This document shows positions 12,890 through 26,018 of a stretch of DNA of 64,000 bases, piece by piece. The DNA comes from Megalobrama amblycephala. Taxonomy: Eukaryota > Chordata > Actinopteri > Cypriniformes > Xenocyprididae. The notes below the pieces were generated by a model. It had not been told where the DNA came from. It saw only the letters and a program-made list of their open reading frames with translations, and did no database searches. The stretch spans positions 58,106,147-58,170,146 of the forward strand of contig NC_063050.1 in the NCBI RefSeq assembly GCF_018812025.1, read 5' to 3'. Each line of letters opens with the position of its first letter. Within the stretch, counting starts at the first letter, position 1. The translations under genes were made by a program, and so were the position numbers.

Positions 12890-13635
12890 CCTCCAGCACT
12901 GATGTTAGATCCAAGAATACTACTGTGTACAGTCTCTTTTAACTCATTTTTACTTCATTTGTGTCTTTTTTTACTCTCACGAACACGTTCTGTTGAATCG
13001 ACGGCGTCTCGTTGTTTTTATCTGCTTCCAGCAGTCTGTGGTGAAACTTCAACATGACAATATCTGCATAGATCCGTTCTGATGTTATTTATACACATGA
13101 AACTGTTCAAACAGAAGGCGGCGACACTGATCTATTAATATCGTTCGTTTCCATTCTGCTTTTGTCTGACGCCGGTGAAGTTTAATATATGAAATATTTC
13201 AGTCTTCATTGTTTTCTGCAGGAATGAAAAAGCAGATGAAAACCAAAGATTCATCCGTTTCTTTGTCATCTTTATTCGAACACCCACAATATATTCCAGG
13301 ATTATATATACAGTAAATATATAAATATGTGAAAAAAAGTTTATTTTGTGGTTCCCAAAGCAAAAGTCCTCTTGAGGATGAAAACCAAAGATTATTCACT
13401 TTCTCTTTGCCTTTCCCTTGATTTTTTATTTTTTTCATGTATAATTCATTGGAAATCGTAGTTGTATTCTAATCTTTATGATCCAGTAATCAAGTTATTG
13501 ATTTTATGGTGGAATATGAATCATTTTCTCTGCATGAGATGAAACAGCAGCGTCTCCGAGTTTCTTCTGTCGTTCTCTTGATTCAGACGATGTGTGTCGA
13601 CTTTCTCTGCTGAATGTTTAATATCTTACAGAAGG
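12890..13635. other. No supported gene
   Basis: AT-rich sequence with several AATAAA-like words and a short self-similar pair (ATGAAAACCAAAGATT near 13233 and 13378). No exon recognised. Confidence 0.35.
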
Positions 13636-13636
13636 G

Positions 13637-15071
<1,435 letters not shown>

Positions 15072-15143
15072 CTAACGGGGCGGCGGGTGAATCTGCTGCA
15101 TGTGCAGAGAATCATACGTGTCTTTGGTCATGGAGCTCAGACC
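15072..15143 (-). CDS. cd247: CD3-zeta (CD247)-like terminal coding exon
   Basis: After a minus-strand acceptor (TTTCAG at 15149-15144) the exon reads GLSSMTKDTYDSLHMQQIHP, then PPR and stop. This matches the last exon of CD247, which begins at the same codon (GLS..TKDTYD.LHMQ...PPR) in mammals (known). It carries the second half of the third ITAM (YDSL); CD3-zeta ITAMs are phosphorylated by Lck and recruit ZAP-70 in T and NK cells. The rest of the gene should lie at higher coordinates on the minus strand, but I found no ITAM-encoding exon between 15150 and 18000; the upstream area is filled with transposons. It may be the true end of a large gene, or an orphan exon of a cd247-like paralogue. 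Confidence 0.7.
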   Translation of the reverse strand, partial: GLSSMTKDTYDSLHMQQIHPPPR

Positions 15144-15146
15144 CTG

Positions 15147-15148
<2 letters not shown>

Positions 15149-15196
<48 letters not shown>
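15149..15196. repeat. (CA)n microsatellite
   Basis: CA run immediately next to the acceptor of the CD3-zeta-like exon; on the minus strand it forms a GT run in the intron end. Confidence 0.9.
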
Positions 15197-15198
<2 letters not shown>

Positions 15199-15928
15199 CA
15201 GTGATGAAAAACCTCCAAACACATCAAACAGATCAAACCAAATGAATTTACTGTTTTGTTTCCTTGATAAGAGAATTCCATAGAATTAAGTGTTTGTTCT
15301 CCAGTTGATGGCAGCACTCTTCCATTAAACCATGGCACACTGTCCATGTTATCTCCACGAATGAGAATGAGAAATGTGGATCTTTTTTAAAGTGAAAGTT
15401 TAAAGTTGTTTTTTTTTTATATATATATATATATATAAAAATCTATTTTAAAAGTATATATATATATAAAAACCCAACAAAAACAACAACAACAAAAAAC
15501 ATTATGGTACAAAATCTAATTTTTTCATCCAACGTCTCTGGAGACCCCAACATCCTGAGTGTACAAATATCAGCATAAGGGTTAAGAAATGCCTTACTGT
15601 TTTCCAAGAATATGCTTATGTGTTTATGAGAAATAATAGTTTTTAAAAAATGTTGTGTTTCTATCAGTTTTTTTACTTTAGACATTCAATGTTTTTTCCT
15701 TTTTAAATAAATTCAATTTGGTTTAAATTAATTCCATGACTTAGCATTTCCCAACTAATATTGCTCAGCTAGCAGTTTTGGTTTCTGTTCCCCAACTGAA
15801 ATGTCAAGGGAAATTCCATTTCAAGCATAACATTTGTCATGTGACCAGAGCATTTGTTTAACTACCATTTAATGGAAACTACTGATGAATACTTTTGTTT
15901 CCTTGATAAACAAGAGAATTCCAAAGAA
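15197..15928. repeat. Region bounded by an imperfect 37-base direct repeat
   Basis: TTTTGTTTCCTTGATAA..AGAGAATTCCAWAGAATTAA occurs at 15254-15290 and 15893-15933. The 600 bases between them (AT-rich, with a TATATA tract near 15420-15470) hold no exon. It might be an old insertion or local duplication. Confidence 0.4.
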
Positions 15929-15932
15929 TTAA

Positions 15933-17654
15933 AGGGATAGTTCACCCAAAAATGAAAATTTGATGTTTATCTGCTTACCCCCAGAGCATCCAAGATGTAG
16001 GTGTCTTTGTTTCTTCAGTAGAACACAAATGATGATTTTTAACTGCAACCGCTGCCGTCTGTCAGTGGTATTATGCACGGCAATGGGAACATAAGAGTCA
16101 AATAAACATGCACAGACAAATCCATATTAAAGGTCCCGTTTTTCGTGGTTTTTTGAAGCTTTGATTGTGTTTATAGTGTGCAATATAACATGTGTTCATG
16201 TTTCGCGTGTAAAAAAACACAGTATTTTTCACATAATTTACTTATCTGTATACCGCTGTTTCCACTGTCATAAAAACGGGCTGATGACTTCCTTGTTCTA
16301 TGAAGTCCCTCCTTCAGAAATACGTAACGAGTTCTGATTGTGCCAGCGGTTCCTGTGTTGTGATTCGACAGCAGTTTAGCGCTCCTTGCCCGGAAAGGTC
16401 ACGCCTCTTACCATAACGTGGAGATGCACGCGCTCAGTGTTATTGTAAACATGTCTTTAATTTTACCCTATCAATTTGAGCCGGAATCAGACCCGGTGAT
16501 TGGACTGCGGGATGAAAATAACAGCGTTTCGACGACATGGCGACAAACACACTCTACAAACGCAACTCTTGTGTATTCCTGTGGGCGGAGGTTAGTCAAA
16601 AAACTGTTTTAGTGACGTCATTAAAGAAGGAAGTAGAGGGATGTAGTCCAAACTGGCCGTTCGATGTAGGCGACTTCTGTTAAATAAAATATCTCGCTTG
16701 GCATTGAACTTTGAGCTTTAAAATTTTACAGATTTTATTTATACTCTAACAACAACATTACACACTAACTAAAGTTTGAAACATGGGATCACGAAGAACG
16801 GGACCTTTAAACTCTGTGGCTCGTGACGACACATTGATGTCCTAAGACACGAAACGATCGGTTTGTGCGAGAAACCGAACAGTATTTATATCATTTTTTA
16901 CCTCTAATACAACACTATGTCCAACTACCTTGAGCGCGCACGGCATCCGGTACATGAGGTGTGTACCCGCTCATTCTTTCAAAACTTGATCTCATGTTTT
17001 CATTCTAGTTTTACAAATTTTCATTCTACATAATCACTGTTTCAAACACAAGATCATTGTTTAATCATTTTTTAATTATGAATTGTGTTCATATTCTGTG
17101 CTCATCTGTACATAGTATGGTTTACTAGTATGATGTTTACTGAGTTAATATCACCTATTTAATATCACTGTTTAGTACATTAAGCCATGTTAAACATTTT
17201 CTATGGGAGGAAAACGTTTAACATGAAATTAAACACACTACATTCATATTCTGGGCTCAACTGCTTTTCTGTACATAGTATGGTTTATTAGTATGATGTT
17301 TACTGAGTTTGGTCTGTTAATATCACTGTCACTCTGTGTTCTGAAATCGGCCATAACTATATAAGTCGTTATTTTTTTTATTTTGTTTGGCACACAAAAA
17401 TATTCTCGTGGCTTTATAATAATAATATTGAACCACTGTACTCACATGAACTGATTTAAATATGTTTTTAGTACATTAATGAATCTTGAGAGAGGAAATG
17501 TCATTGCTGGCTATGCAGGCCTCACTGAGCCATCGGATTTCAACAAAAATATCGTAATTTGTGTTCTGAAGATGAACGAAGGTCTTACGGGTGTGGAACG
17601 ACATGAGGGTGAGTAATTAATGACATTATTTTCATTTTTGGGTGAACTAACCCT
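15933..17654. mobile_element. TTAA-flanked non-autonomous DNA transposon (AGGGATAGTTCACCC ends)
   Basis: Left end AAGGGATAGTTCACCCAAAA and right end inverted AAGGGTTAGTTCACCCAAAA, with TTAA at 15929-15932 and 17655-17658. The same ends are seen at 23503-24264 and 37506-40304, and are very common in cyprinid genomes. A second TTAA element is nested at 16131-16806. No transposase. Confidence 0.75.
16131..16806. mobile_element. Nested TTAA-flanked MITE (AGGTCCCGTTTTTCGTG ends)
   Basis: AGGTCCCGTTTTTCGTG at the left is mirrored by CACGAAGAACGGGACCT at the right, with TTAA on both sides (16127-16130, 16807-16810). It lies wholly within the 15933-17654 element. Confidence 0.7.
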
Positions 17655-17658
17655 TTAA

Positions 17659-18042
17659 ACGTAAGACACGGTTTGCCCCCTGAATGTGCCTGCATCCATG
17701 TTCGCATACAGGAAACCCATGTATTCTTTCTATGCACACTGCAACGATCACAAAATGACGTCACACTTTGCTTGTATGTGTTAAAAAACATAATTTATCA
17801 TATAAATAACACGTTTTAATAGCCCACTTAAAGTGTTTATTACAAATAAATTACTACATGCTTAAAAAGAATAATTGTAAATGAACAAATGTTTCCGTTT
17901 GCATTTACAATCCTGTGAAAACCACTTTCCGCGCCCCTGCTTAAGCAACGCGTTTTTGTGAAAGCGAAAGCTAGATTCATGTTTTGAACTCTTCATTGGT
18001 TTAAGCCTAAAGCTCCATTTTTGCTTTCATTTATCTAACAAA
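17659..18042 (+). promoter_or_regulatory. Putative USP promoter with perfect ISRE core GAAAGCGAAAG at 17960-17970
   Basis: The motif TGTGAAAGCGAAAGCT fits the GAAANNGAAA interferon-stimulated response core (established IRF/ISGF3 site). It lies 83 bases upstream of the proposed first-exon ATG (18043) in one of the few non-repetitive stretches of the window. No TATA box is evident. Function is inferred from motif and position only. Confidence 0.45.
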
Positions 18043-18079
18043 ATGTTCTGCACTAAGGACAAGCCACGCGATGTAAAAG
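18043..18079 (+). CDS. Proposed first coding exon of the USP-like gene
   Basis: ATG at 18043 opens a 12-codon exon (MFCTKDKPRDVK) ending in one extra base before a strong donor GTAAGC. The catalytic exon at 36480 starts with two bases completing a codon, so joining the two makes DVKGSYRGLN with no frame problem. With all downstream exons the total is 942 bases, exactly 314 codons. The cost is an 18.4-kb first intron, but that intron is almost entirely transposons. The assignment rests on phase, the donor, the ISRE-like motif upstream and the absence of a better candidate; no transcript supports it here. Confidence 0.5.
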
Positions 18080-18734
18080 GTAAGCACATAGTTCAAACAC
18101 CAGCTGACGGTGGGAACTATTTCCATAACTGTAACTATTTAGTGTATTTCTAAGTTAAAGGACCAACTGTAGTTTCGATTTGCATGTTGATGATCTGTTG
18201 ATTAATAGCGTGTTACACGGTCAAATGGTCTGAACCTTATTGAAATGCATTAGGCTGCTCTTTATTAGTAGTCTATCTTTGTTTCTTTTTTTTTTCTTTT
18301 TTTTTTTGAGCTTCATTCAGACGTGAATGAACAGTACCGCGGGACTGGCAGGTGGCCGGGAAGGGACATTAATTATACTAGCTTTATGAGGCTTCGCTGG
18401 GAGCCGCTAACACTGCAATACAGGGACACGAAAGTGGCTTATCTGTAGAGATATCCCTACAGGGAGTGTAAAGCACTGGATAAGGTCAGATTCTGTCTCT
18501 TCCGCATCAGCTAGGTACCCCAAAATTAGTCATTCAGGAAATTAGGGCTCTATATATTTGTTTCCTGTTCATTACATTTTTATTCTTATGTATTTGTTTC
18601 CTTTCCATGTAAAGTACTTTGAATTAGCAATGTGTATGAAATACTATACAAATAAACTTTAAATGATGGGTAACACCAGTAAAGATCAGTAACGCCAGTG
18701 ACTCCAATTTATAAACATTGTTCAAAGCTATACA
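18080..18734. other. Start of USP intron 1, no firm feature
   Basis: A T-rich tract (18280-18307) precedes an acceptor-like CAG at 18318-18320 with 42 open codons after it; joining that exon to 36480 would break the frame (see rejected items). Remainder AT-rich. Confidence 0.4.
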
Positions 18735-19256
18735 TATGGAAGTAAATTACCGGTAATGCCAAATGTTTTTGAAATAAAAAGCTTGTTGAATTGCACTAAT
18801 TGAAAAATATATGCATTACATTAGCTGTACTTGCATTAGATACATTGTATTTTTAAGGCTTGCATTTTTATGGGCTGAAATTCAACATGGTCGTATATTT
18901 AAGCTGTGAATATTTCAATTAAATATATTTCACACACATTTTCATTATTAAAAATTCAATAATTTATATTCACCTTTCAGATTTCACTTCCAAAATATTA
19001 ATTTGTTTAAAAATACAACCTATAAAATTCGACCAGCAATTTTCAGTCCATTTTATTTCACTTTACAAATTCGCTTCCACAAATTCAGTGGTTCAAATTC
19101 GGCAGAAAATTCAACATTTCACATCCGGGAACTGCAGGAAAAGCAGTAGAGTACCGATGCATGATCTCTATCTGCTGTTAGTCTTCTTCACCAGCAGGTG
19201 CCGCTAGCGGCTGTTTACGAAGACCAAAGCAACTGCTATTAGGTCATCATTCATTC

Positions 19257-20096
19257 TAGGGATGGGCGATACCACTTATTTTGTTTTCGATACGATACCG
19301 ATACTTTCAAGGCCAATATCGCCGATATCGATACCGATACGATACCTCTAATATGAACTTAAAGATTTTAACATTTATTCAATTATTGAATTACTAAGAG
19401 TAAAATGGGTTATGATACCCACTTAACATTATATTGAAGATTAGTACTTAACACTTGTTTACACATGGTTAAAATGTTTACTTGGTATGGAAAATCTACA
19501 AATATGCCTTTTATATGCCTAGCTGAACTATGGTCACTGTAGTAATGGTTCATTTTCATAAGGGACTGCCACTGACAGGATGTTGCACCCATTAAATGAA
19601 ACATTTGTATTCTGAAAGAACATCAATATGAACTTTTAACGTTCATTTTAAATAAATGTAGGCTAATTGCACAAACTATGTAGGCTATTTCATTTTGTTT
19701 ATTGTGAAATAACTAATAATAATATTATATTTCTCTGTGTTCTGTTAAACATTGTTCTGGGCTGCGTTTCGCAAAAGCATCCTAAACGAAGCCCTACAGC
19801 TGTTTGAATGTAGTGTCGGCAGTGAGCGAACGTTCTGTGATCGATTGGTTTTGACTTGCAGCATTTGCGTGTTCAGATGAGCAGGAAAATACTTTTACTA
19901 CAAATTATTCGCTTAAATAGATTATTTGTCCAATCCAATGCATATTTTATGCATTCAATTTATTGTTAAATAAACAAAAACACTGGTTTAAAAAAAAAAC
20001 ACCTTAGTATCGATATTTTAATTTGAGTATCGATACTTTCAGTACTCAACGTCAGTATCGATATATCGATATTTAATATCGATCTGCCCATCCCTA
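19257..20096. mobile_element. hAT-like element, TSD ATTCATTC
   Basis: Ends TAGGGATGGGCGATA and its inverse (GCCCATCCCTA); ATTCATTC precisely on each side (19249-19256, 20097-20104). The interior is rich in TATCGATA-type words; non-coding. Confidence 0.85.
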
Positions 20097-20269
20097 ATTC
20101 ATTCATAAAAACGGATTTGCAGAAATAGAGCAAGCGGTAGGCTAAGTGAATGTGTGATGATTATCAGGGCCAGTATAAATGCAGAAAAGCTGATAAAGTC
20201 ACAAAAGCTGCATTTATGTTTAATTCAGTGTCTTTACTGTTACTTTCCCTGTGTAGGCTACATAAGCAG

Positions 20270-20450
20270 CTTTAACTTGTTCATGTTAGTTCACAGTGCA
20301 ATAACTAATGTTAACAACTACAACTCTTGATTTTAATAATGTATTAGTAAATGCTGGAATAAACATTAACAAAGATTAATAAGTGCTGTAGAAGTGCAGT
20401 TCATTGTTAGTTCATATTAAATAGTTAATATAAAGTGTTACCTTATATTT
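20270..20450. repeat. Dispersed repeat also found at 14.7 kb
   Basis: TATTAGTAAATGCTG and GTTCATTGTTAGTTCAT words in the same order as 14800-14910. Confidence 0.5.
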
Positions 20451-21487
20451 TAATAAACATCAAAAATCTAAAAGGTTTGCATCATACCTGACACCTAGAT
20501 GAACACTTTACAGGTTTGTGACTGTAAATCATTCTCTTTAAACGCTATTGAAGGTAGAAACGTGAATACCAGTGTCGTAACTTTAGAGATGGTCCCTAAA
20601 TTTGTGAATATCAAACGTTCAGCATCAAACAAACTTTATGCCAGTATCTGCTTTCTTGGAGCCTATATAGTATAACCTACATCACACATGAGATGCGAGT
20701 TTGGTCTTTTATATCACTGTACGAGTCCATTAAGATGTGTTAAGTGTTTTATATGTCCTGATGGCAGGGGAATCCTGTGACGGATGAGGGAAACCCTAGT
20801 ATTACAACACAAAGTTAAGGAAGCTAAACAATAGAGAGACATATATGTCTACCTCAGATTTAACGTTTGATCTGTACACCAGCACCGGGCAATAATGTTA
20901 TAATCTCTTTCACTGTAGAGAAAGCTGTAGCCTACACAGGGAAAGTAACAGTAAAGACACTGAATTAAACATAAATGCAGCTTTTGTGACTTTATCAGCT
21001 TTTCTGCATTGATACTGGCCCTGATAATCATCACACACTCACTTACCGCTTGCTCTATTTCTGTAAGTCCGTTTTTATGAATGAATGATGACTTACGTAA
21101 ACAGCCGCTAGCGGCACCTGCTGGTGAAGAAGACTAACAGCAGATAGAGATCATGCATCGGCACTCTACTGCTTTTCCTGCAGTTCCCGGATGTGAAATG
21201 ATGAATTTTCTGCCGAATTTGAACCACTGAATTTGTGGAAGCGAATTTGTAAAGTGAAATAAAATGGACTGAAAATTGCTGGTCGAATTTTATAGGTTGT
21301 ATTTGTAAACAGAATGAATATTTTGGAAGTGAAATCTGAAAGGTGAATATAAATTATTGAATTTTTAATAATGAAAATGTGTGTGAAATATTTTTAATTG
21401 AAATATTCACAGCTTAAATATACGACCATGTTGAATTTCAGCCCATAAAAATGCAAGCCTTAAAAATACAATGTATCTAATGCAAGT

Positions 21488-23226
21488 CAAGGTTATAATC
21501 GTTAACGAAAACGAACGAAAAACCGAAAACTAGGTGGGAAAAAACATTGTCGTTAACTGAAATAAAATAAAAACGAGGCATTACAAAAAAACGATAACTA
21601 ACTAAAACTGTAATGTGTGTTTGGCAAAACTAACTAAAATAAAATAAAATTATAGAAAAATTACAGCCCCTCCCGTCAGTGCACGCCGCGTCTCCATGAG
21701 AACGAGTGTTCCACTTTGAAAGCAAGTTCGCCAAAGGTTGGTATCTCGTGAACACCTTTACACAAACACACATTAAAAAGTGGTATAAAAATATTTTTAA
21801 TTCTGAATATAACTTTGTCAGCGTGTTAATGTCGACGCGAGAAGCGATTGCTACTGCAGAACGTTAACTAGACGCAAGTTTGAGGTAAAATGCACTTGGG
21901 TTGTCGATGTCAAAACACTATATAAGCTGTGATTCAAATATTAAATAATGTCATTTGTTTACTCTTACACTGAATATTTGCTGCTTCAATCCAAATGTGT
22001 TTGCATAGTTCACCCAAAATGAAAATTACTGTGAGAAAAAAAATCAAGTTTACAGAGTAAACCTGCGTTGCTCATGGTGGTTAACATTACCTCTCTTAAC
22101 GTGCTCTTGCTGAATGGCAAGGATTGCACTATGGACTATTGTACCTTTTGTATGTTTTCATTTTTTATTTTTTTTTTACTGTATTTTATTTTTTATAACG
22201 AACAAGCTGCGATGTCACATTTCCGCTGCTTTGTTGTGTGTGCGTGAGGCGCGGGCGCGATCAAACAGCTGTCTTTGCAGGGGACTTGCCTCATCGTCAT
22301 GGCAACGGTTCGTAGTCAGGTCAGATTACGTCAGAGTTGGTTGCAGTTTGTTGGATGCTCAGACTACCAAACTAACGCCAATTAAACATGTTCAGTCCGG
22401 TGAAAACCGACTCAAACCAACGCCAACAGGTGTATCGCACCGATCCGATCAAACTCCAACAGACGAGTTTGTTGGCGTTTGTCGGTGCGGTGTGAATTGG
22501 CCTTTACACTGAATGGTTGCTGCTTCAATCCAGACGAGTAGGCTATTGTAAATTTAGTATAGGGTGTGAAAATTGTACAGCTGTGGTATTTGTATAGGGT
22601 GTGAATTCTGTATAGAAGATGTGTAGATTTTTGGTAGATTTTTTGGCAATTTTGTGAAGGTGTCACACACACTAAAAAACTGAAAAGCTGTATTTAAAGT
22701 TTTTTTTTTTTTTTTTTTTGTTATTTGACATGTTCTTTTCTCAGATTGAGCTCCCTGACAATCTGACAGAAATGTCTTGTTGTGGCTTAAAAATGGGTTG
22801 AAAAGGCTACATGCGGTTCATGTATGTCTTCTTTAGTCTGTTGGCTCTTTAGGTTTTTACTGGCACACGTCACTTACACATTTTGCACTTACTGCCCATA
22901 TGTACATTTTATGTACTGGTTTTATTTTTGAATAAATATTTTCTAAAATTGTATGATGTTTTTGTCGAGTTATTATTACGCAATACTTTTTCTGACCTTT
23001 TTGAATCTTGCCCCTGACAAATAACCCAAATTACAAAAAAAGACTAAAACTAACACTAAAACTAATAAAAACTAAACTAAAACTAAGCATTTTCAAAAAA
23101 TAAAAACTAAACTAAACTAGCAAACCCACTTTAAAAACTAATTAAAACTAAACTGAATTTGAAAACAAAAAGTCAAACGAAATAAAAATAAAAACTAATG
23201 AAAAATGCAAAACTATAATAACCTTG
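21488..23226. mobile_element. hAT-like element, TSD ATGCAAGT
   Basis: Begins CAAGGTTATAATCGTTAACG and ends ACTATAATAACCTTG, inverted partners; ATGCAAGT duplicated at 21480-21487 and 23227-23234. The subterminal regions are full of AAACTAAAACTAA words. No transposase visible. Confidence 0.85.
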
Positions 23227-23407
23227 ATGCAAGTACAGCTAATGTAATGCATTTATTTTTTAATTAGTGCAATTCAACAAGCTTTTTATTTCAAAAACAT
23301 TTGGCATTAATTTACTTCCATATATACATTTAGTTCATTTGCATAAAATAGCTTTAAGATTACGTGATTCTAACTTTTCTTTCTCATATTAATCCTCCAG
23401 GTATGGC

Positions 23408-23498
23408 TAAATTGAAGGTCAAGTCAAGTCATTTTTATTTATATAGCACTTTTTACAATGCAGATTGTGTCAAAGCAGCTTTACAGTGATAGCAGCTC
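23408..23498 (-). repeat. L2-type LINE 3'-tail fragment
   Basis: GTCAAGTCAAGTCATTTTTATTTATATAGCACTTTTTACA..CAAAGCAGCTTTACAG is the inverted 3' tail shared with the L2 elements at 46626 and 49228. Only the tail is present, as for a severely 5'-truncated LINE or a SINE using that tail. Confidence 0.7.
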
Positions 23499-23502
23499 TT
23501 AA

Positions 23503-24264
23503 AGGGATAGTTCACCCAAAAATGAAAATGTGATGTTTATCTGCTTACCCCCAGCGCATCCAAGATGTAGGTGTCTTTGTTTCTTCAGTAGAACACAAAT
23601 GATGATTTTTAACTGCAACCGCTGCCGTCTGTCAGTGGTATTATGCAAGTCAGCGGGAACTTGGACTATAAGAGTAAATAAAACACGACAGACAAATCCA
23701 AATTAAACTCTGTGGCTCGTCACGACACATTGATGTCTTTAGACACGAAACGATCAGTTTGTGTGAGAAACCGAACAGTATTTATATCATTTTTTACCTC
23801 CAACTGCATTCATCACTCGATTCGTTTGGTCTGATCGCGCTCTGACAGCGGCAGTGATGTCTCGCGCATTTACTTCAATGAGTGCTAGACATCACTGCCG
23901 CTGTCAGAGAGCGATCAGACCTTACTAACGAGTGCTGCATGCGGTTGGACATAGTGGTGTATTAGAGGTAAAAAAATGATATAAATACTGTTCGGTTTCT
24001 CGCACAAACCGATCGTTTCTTGTCTTAGGACATCAATGTGTCGTCACGAGCTGCAGGGTTTAATTTGGACTTGTCTAAGCAAGTTTTATTTACTGTTATT
24101 GTAGAAGTTCCCATCCACTAGCATTATTTGACTGACAGACAGCAACGGTTGGAGTTAAAAATCATCATTTGTGTTCTACTGAAGAAACAAAGACACCTAC
24201 ATCTTGGATGCCCTGGGGGTAAGCAGATAAACATCACATTTTCATTTTTGGGTGAACTATCCCT
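23503..24264. mobile_element. TTAA-flanked palindromic MITE
   Basis: Ends AAGGGATAGTTCACCC are mirrored; most of the element folds back (for example GCGATCAGACC near 23930 pairs with GGTCTGATCGC near 23830). It shares its right TTAA (24265-24268) with the next element. Confidence 0.8.
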
Positions 24265-24268
24265 TTAA

Positions 24269-25925
24269 AGTCCCTGTAAAGTCAATTCTGAGAATTCTTT
24301 CTAAACACTTCATAAATGTTACAAATGTATTGCTGAAACACATTACAAAGACTGTGAATTGTGTAATGCTTAATTGTGAAGTTTAAACAGTTTTTCACCA
24401 AGTCTCTGTTCAGGATTTTTTGGGCGGAGCTAAAACGGGGGTCTGATGACGCACATCGTCCCCCGAGCATAGACCCTCCCCTAACACTATATAACTGTCG
24501 ATGACGCACTGAGCGTGGCGCCCTCCCTAACGCTACAGCGCGGTTTACTCGCTCAATCTCGAGTATCATTACAGTTATACAGCCCTTTGCACATTTAGCT
24601 AGTAATGCCATCCTCACGCAAATGTATTACAAGGTTGTTGTAGCAGCCCTTGGCTTCTTGAATACGAGGCAGAGAGTCCCTAACGGGTGCAATTGTTTTT
24701 ATTCTTATAGAACCAGCATAAGCACCGTGAAAACTAAAAGTAAACATGCAAATAGCTGGTTAGCAGTATAACACATAAACAATAATTAGCTCAATTAACA
24801 TGTGAAACTTAAAACATTTTCCAGTAACAGTCAATGTAGACATTTACATCCTTAAACATTTTCTACACATTAACAACATTAACTAAGAATACACACCTCG
24901 CTCCGCTCACCAAGGGTGCAAACTTAGGCTTGCTGCTTCTTGGTTTAGTTACTAGCTTTATGATCTCTGGGCTAAACAGTACACAAAGTGAACATAAGAC
25001 AAAGCAACTTAACAAAATGTAAAAAAATGGATATAACTACTTAAAGTTACAGAGAGCAGAGAGAACAGCACCAGGATTACACAAACTGAGTTAACTTACA
25101 TAGACGAGAAGAGAGAAATCTAATCAGTGTGTCTGTTGATCAGCTATACAGATTCCTGGGCTCAAAGCCTCAAACCCTGTCACATGAATGACCTATATGA
25201 CCGTGAATTAATTACCTATAGCGGTCTCTAGTGGCCACTTACAGTTGTTATAATATACAATATGCTCGGTCTCCTTATTTAAATTTCCTAAAACGATGAT
25301 ATGAAGGATTCTAAAGTGATTGTTCTACACCGGATAGTTTTACAAACTTTCATCAGACAGCTGGGATTCACTGATAATGCGCTGTTTTTGGTGAATGTGA
25401 CTGAACAGACCTCGGCCCCCCTCCCGCCTCGGCCTTCTTACCGTCCCACCGATAACCGATGATATGATATGGACCCGGACAGAGTCTCTCCCATCCGGCC
25501 TTCATCCTCCCGTCTCGTGGCGCCGTCATTTGTCGACTCGACAACAGTCTGCAATATGTGCCCACCAATGAGTGTAAGTTTCCGTGTGCTTATGTTATAA
25601 TTAGTAGGTAGGCCACAGTAACTACTAAAATTTGCAACCCTCTAACGTGATTCTTTTATATGCATCAGTATGCTTGACTCATTAGACTCAAGTCAGTTGA
25701 GACGGCAGCTCTCGCGAGTGGGTGTGGTTTCAGCGCCGACAGCGGACACGCCCCCAGCGTTTAAGAACAGAGAGGGCTGCTTATTTTTTTCGAGATTTTG
25801 ATAACTTATTTCATTTACTTACAGATTTTTTTTAATCATTCAAATTTGGCTGGGTGGTTAATAACACATTTTTCTGCGGTGTGACAAACTCAGAACACAT
25901 ACTTTAAAATGACTTTACAGGGACT
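24269..25925. mobile_element. TTAA-flanked DNA element (AGTCCCTGTAAAGTCA ends), split by a solo LTR
   Basis: AAGTCCCTGTAAAGTCA at the left and TGACTTTACAGGGACTT at the right, with TTAA at 24265-24268 and 25926-25929. It directly abuts the preceding TTAA element, sharing one TTAA. A 605-base solo LTR is inserted at 24639-25243. No transposase frame. Confidence 0.75.
24639..25243 (-). mobile_element. Solo LTR, TSD GTTGT
   Basis: Starts TGTAGCAGCCC and ends CCACTTACA (TG..CA), with GTTGT on each side (24634-24638, 25244-25248). Minus orientation is suggested by an AATAAAAAC word near the minus 3' end. No internal retroelement sequence follows, so it is a recombined solo LTR. Confidence 0.7.
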
Positions 25926-26018
25926 TTAAAGAAAATGGTGTCAATGTCCAGCTTAAGTTAATTCAGTAGTGATTCATTCTGTTCTAAGAATCAATAGTAT
26001 TAATTTAGTTAATTTATC

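Larger units (their letters stand above)
18735..23320. mobile_element. Giant palindromic (foldback) element, each arm split by a hAT insertion
   Basis: Left arm 18735-19256 plus 20105-20260 is the reverse complement of right arm 20925-21487 plus 23235-23320. Diagnostic pairs: GCCGCTAGCGG near 19200/21107, AGTTCCCGG near 21183 and its inverse near 19128, and TATGGAAGTAAATTA near 18738 against its inverse near 23310. The left arm is interrupted by 19257-20096 and the right arm by 21488-23226, both with clean 8-bp duplications. A dispersed repeat lies in the centre (20270-20450). No coding sequence. Confidence 0.75.

Noticed and set aside
18321..18446. Possible alternative exon 2 of the USP gene after the acceptor at 18318-18320
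   Set aside because: It reads open for 42 codons, but with its best donor (18352) it has 31 bases, which would put the exon at 36480 out of frame; direct joining of 18079 to 36480 keeps frame.
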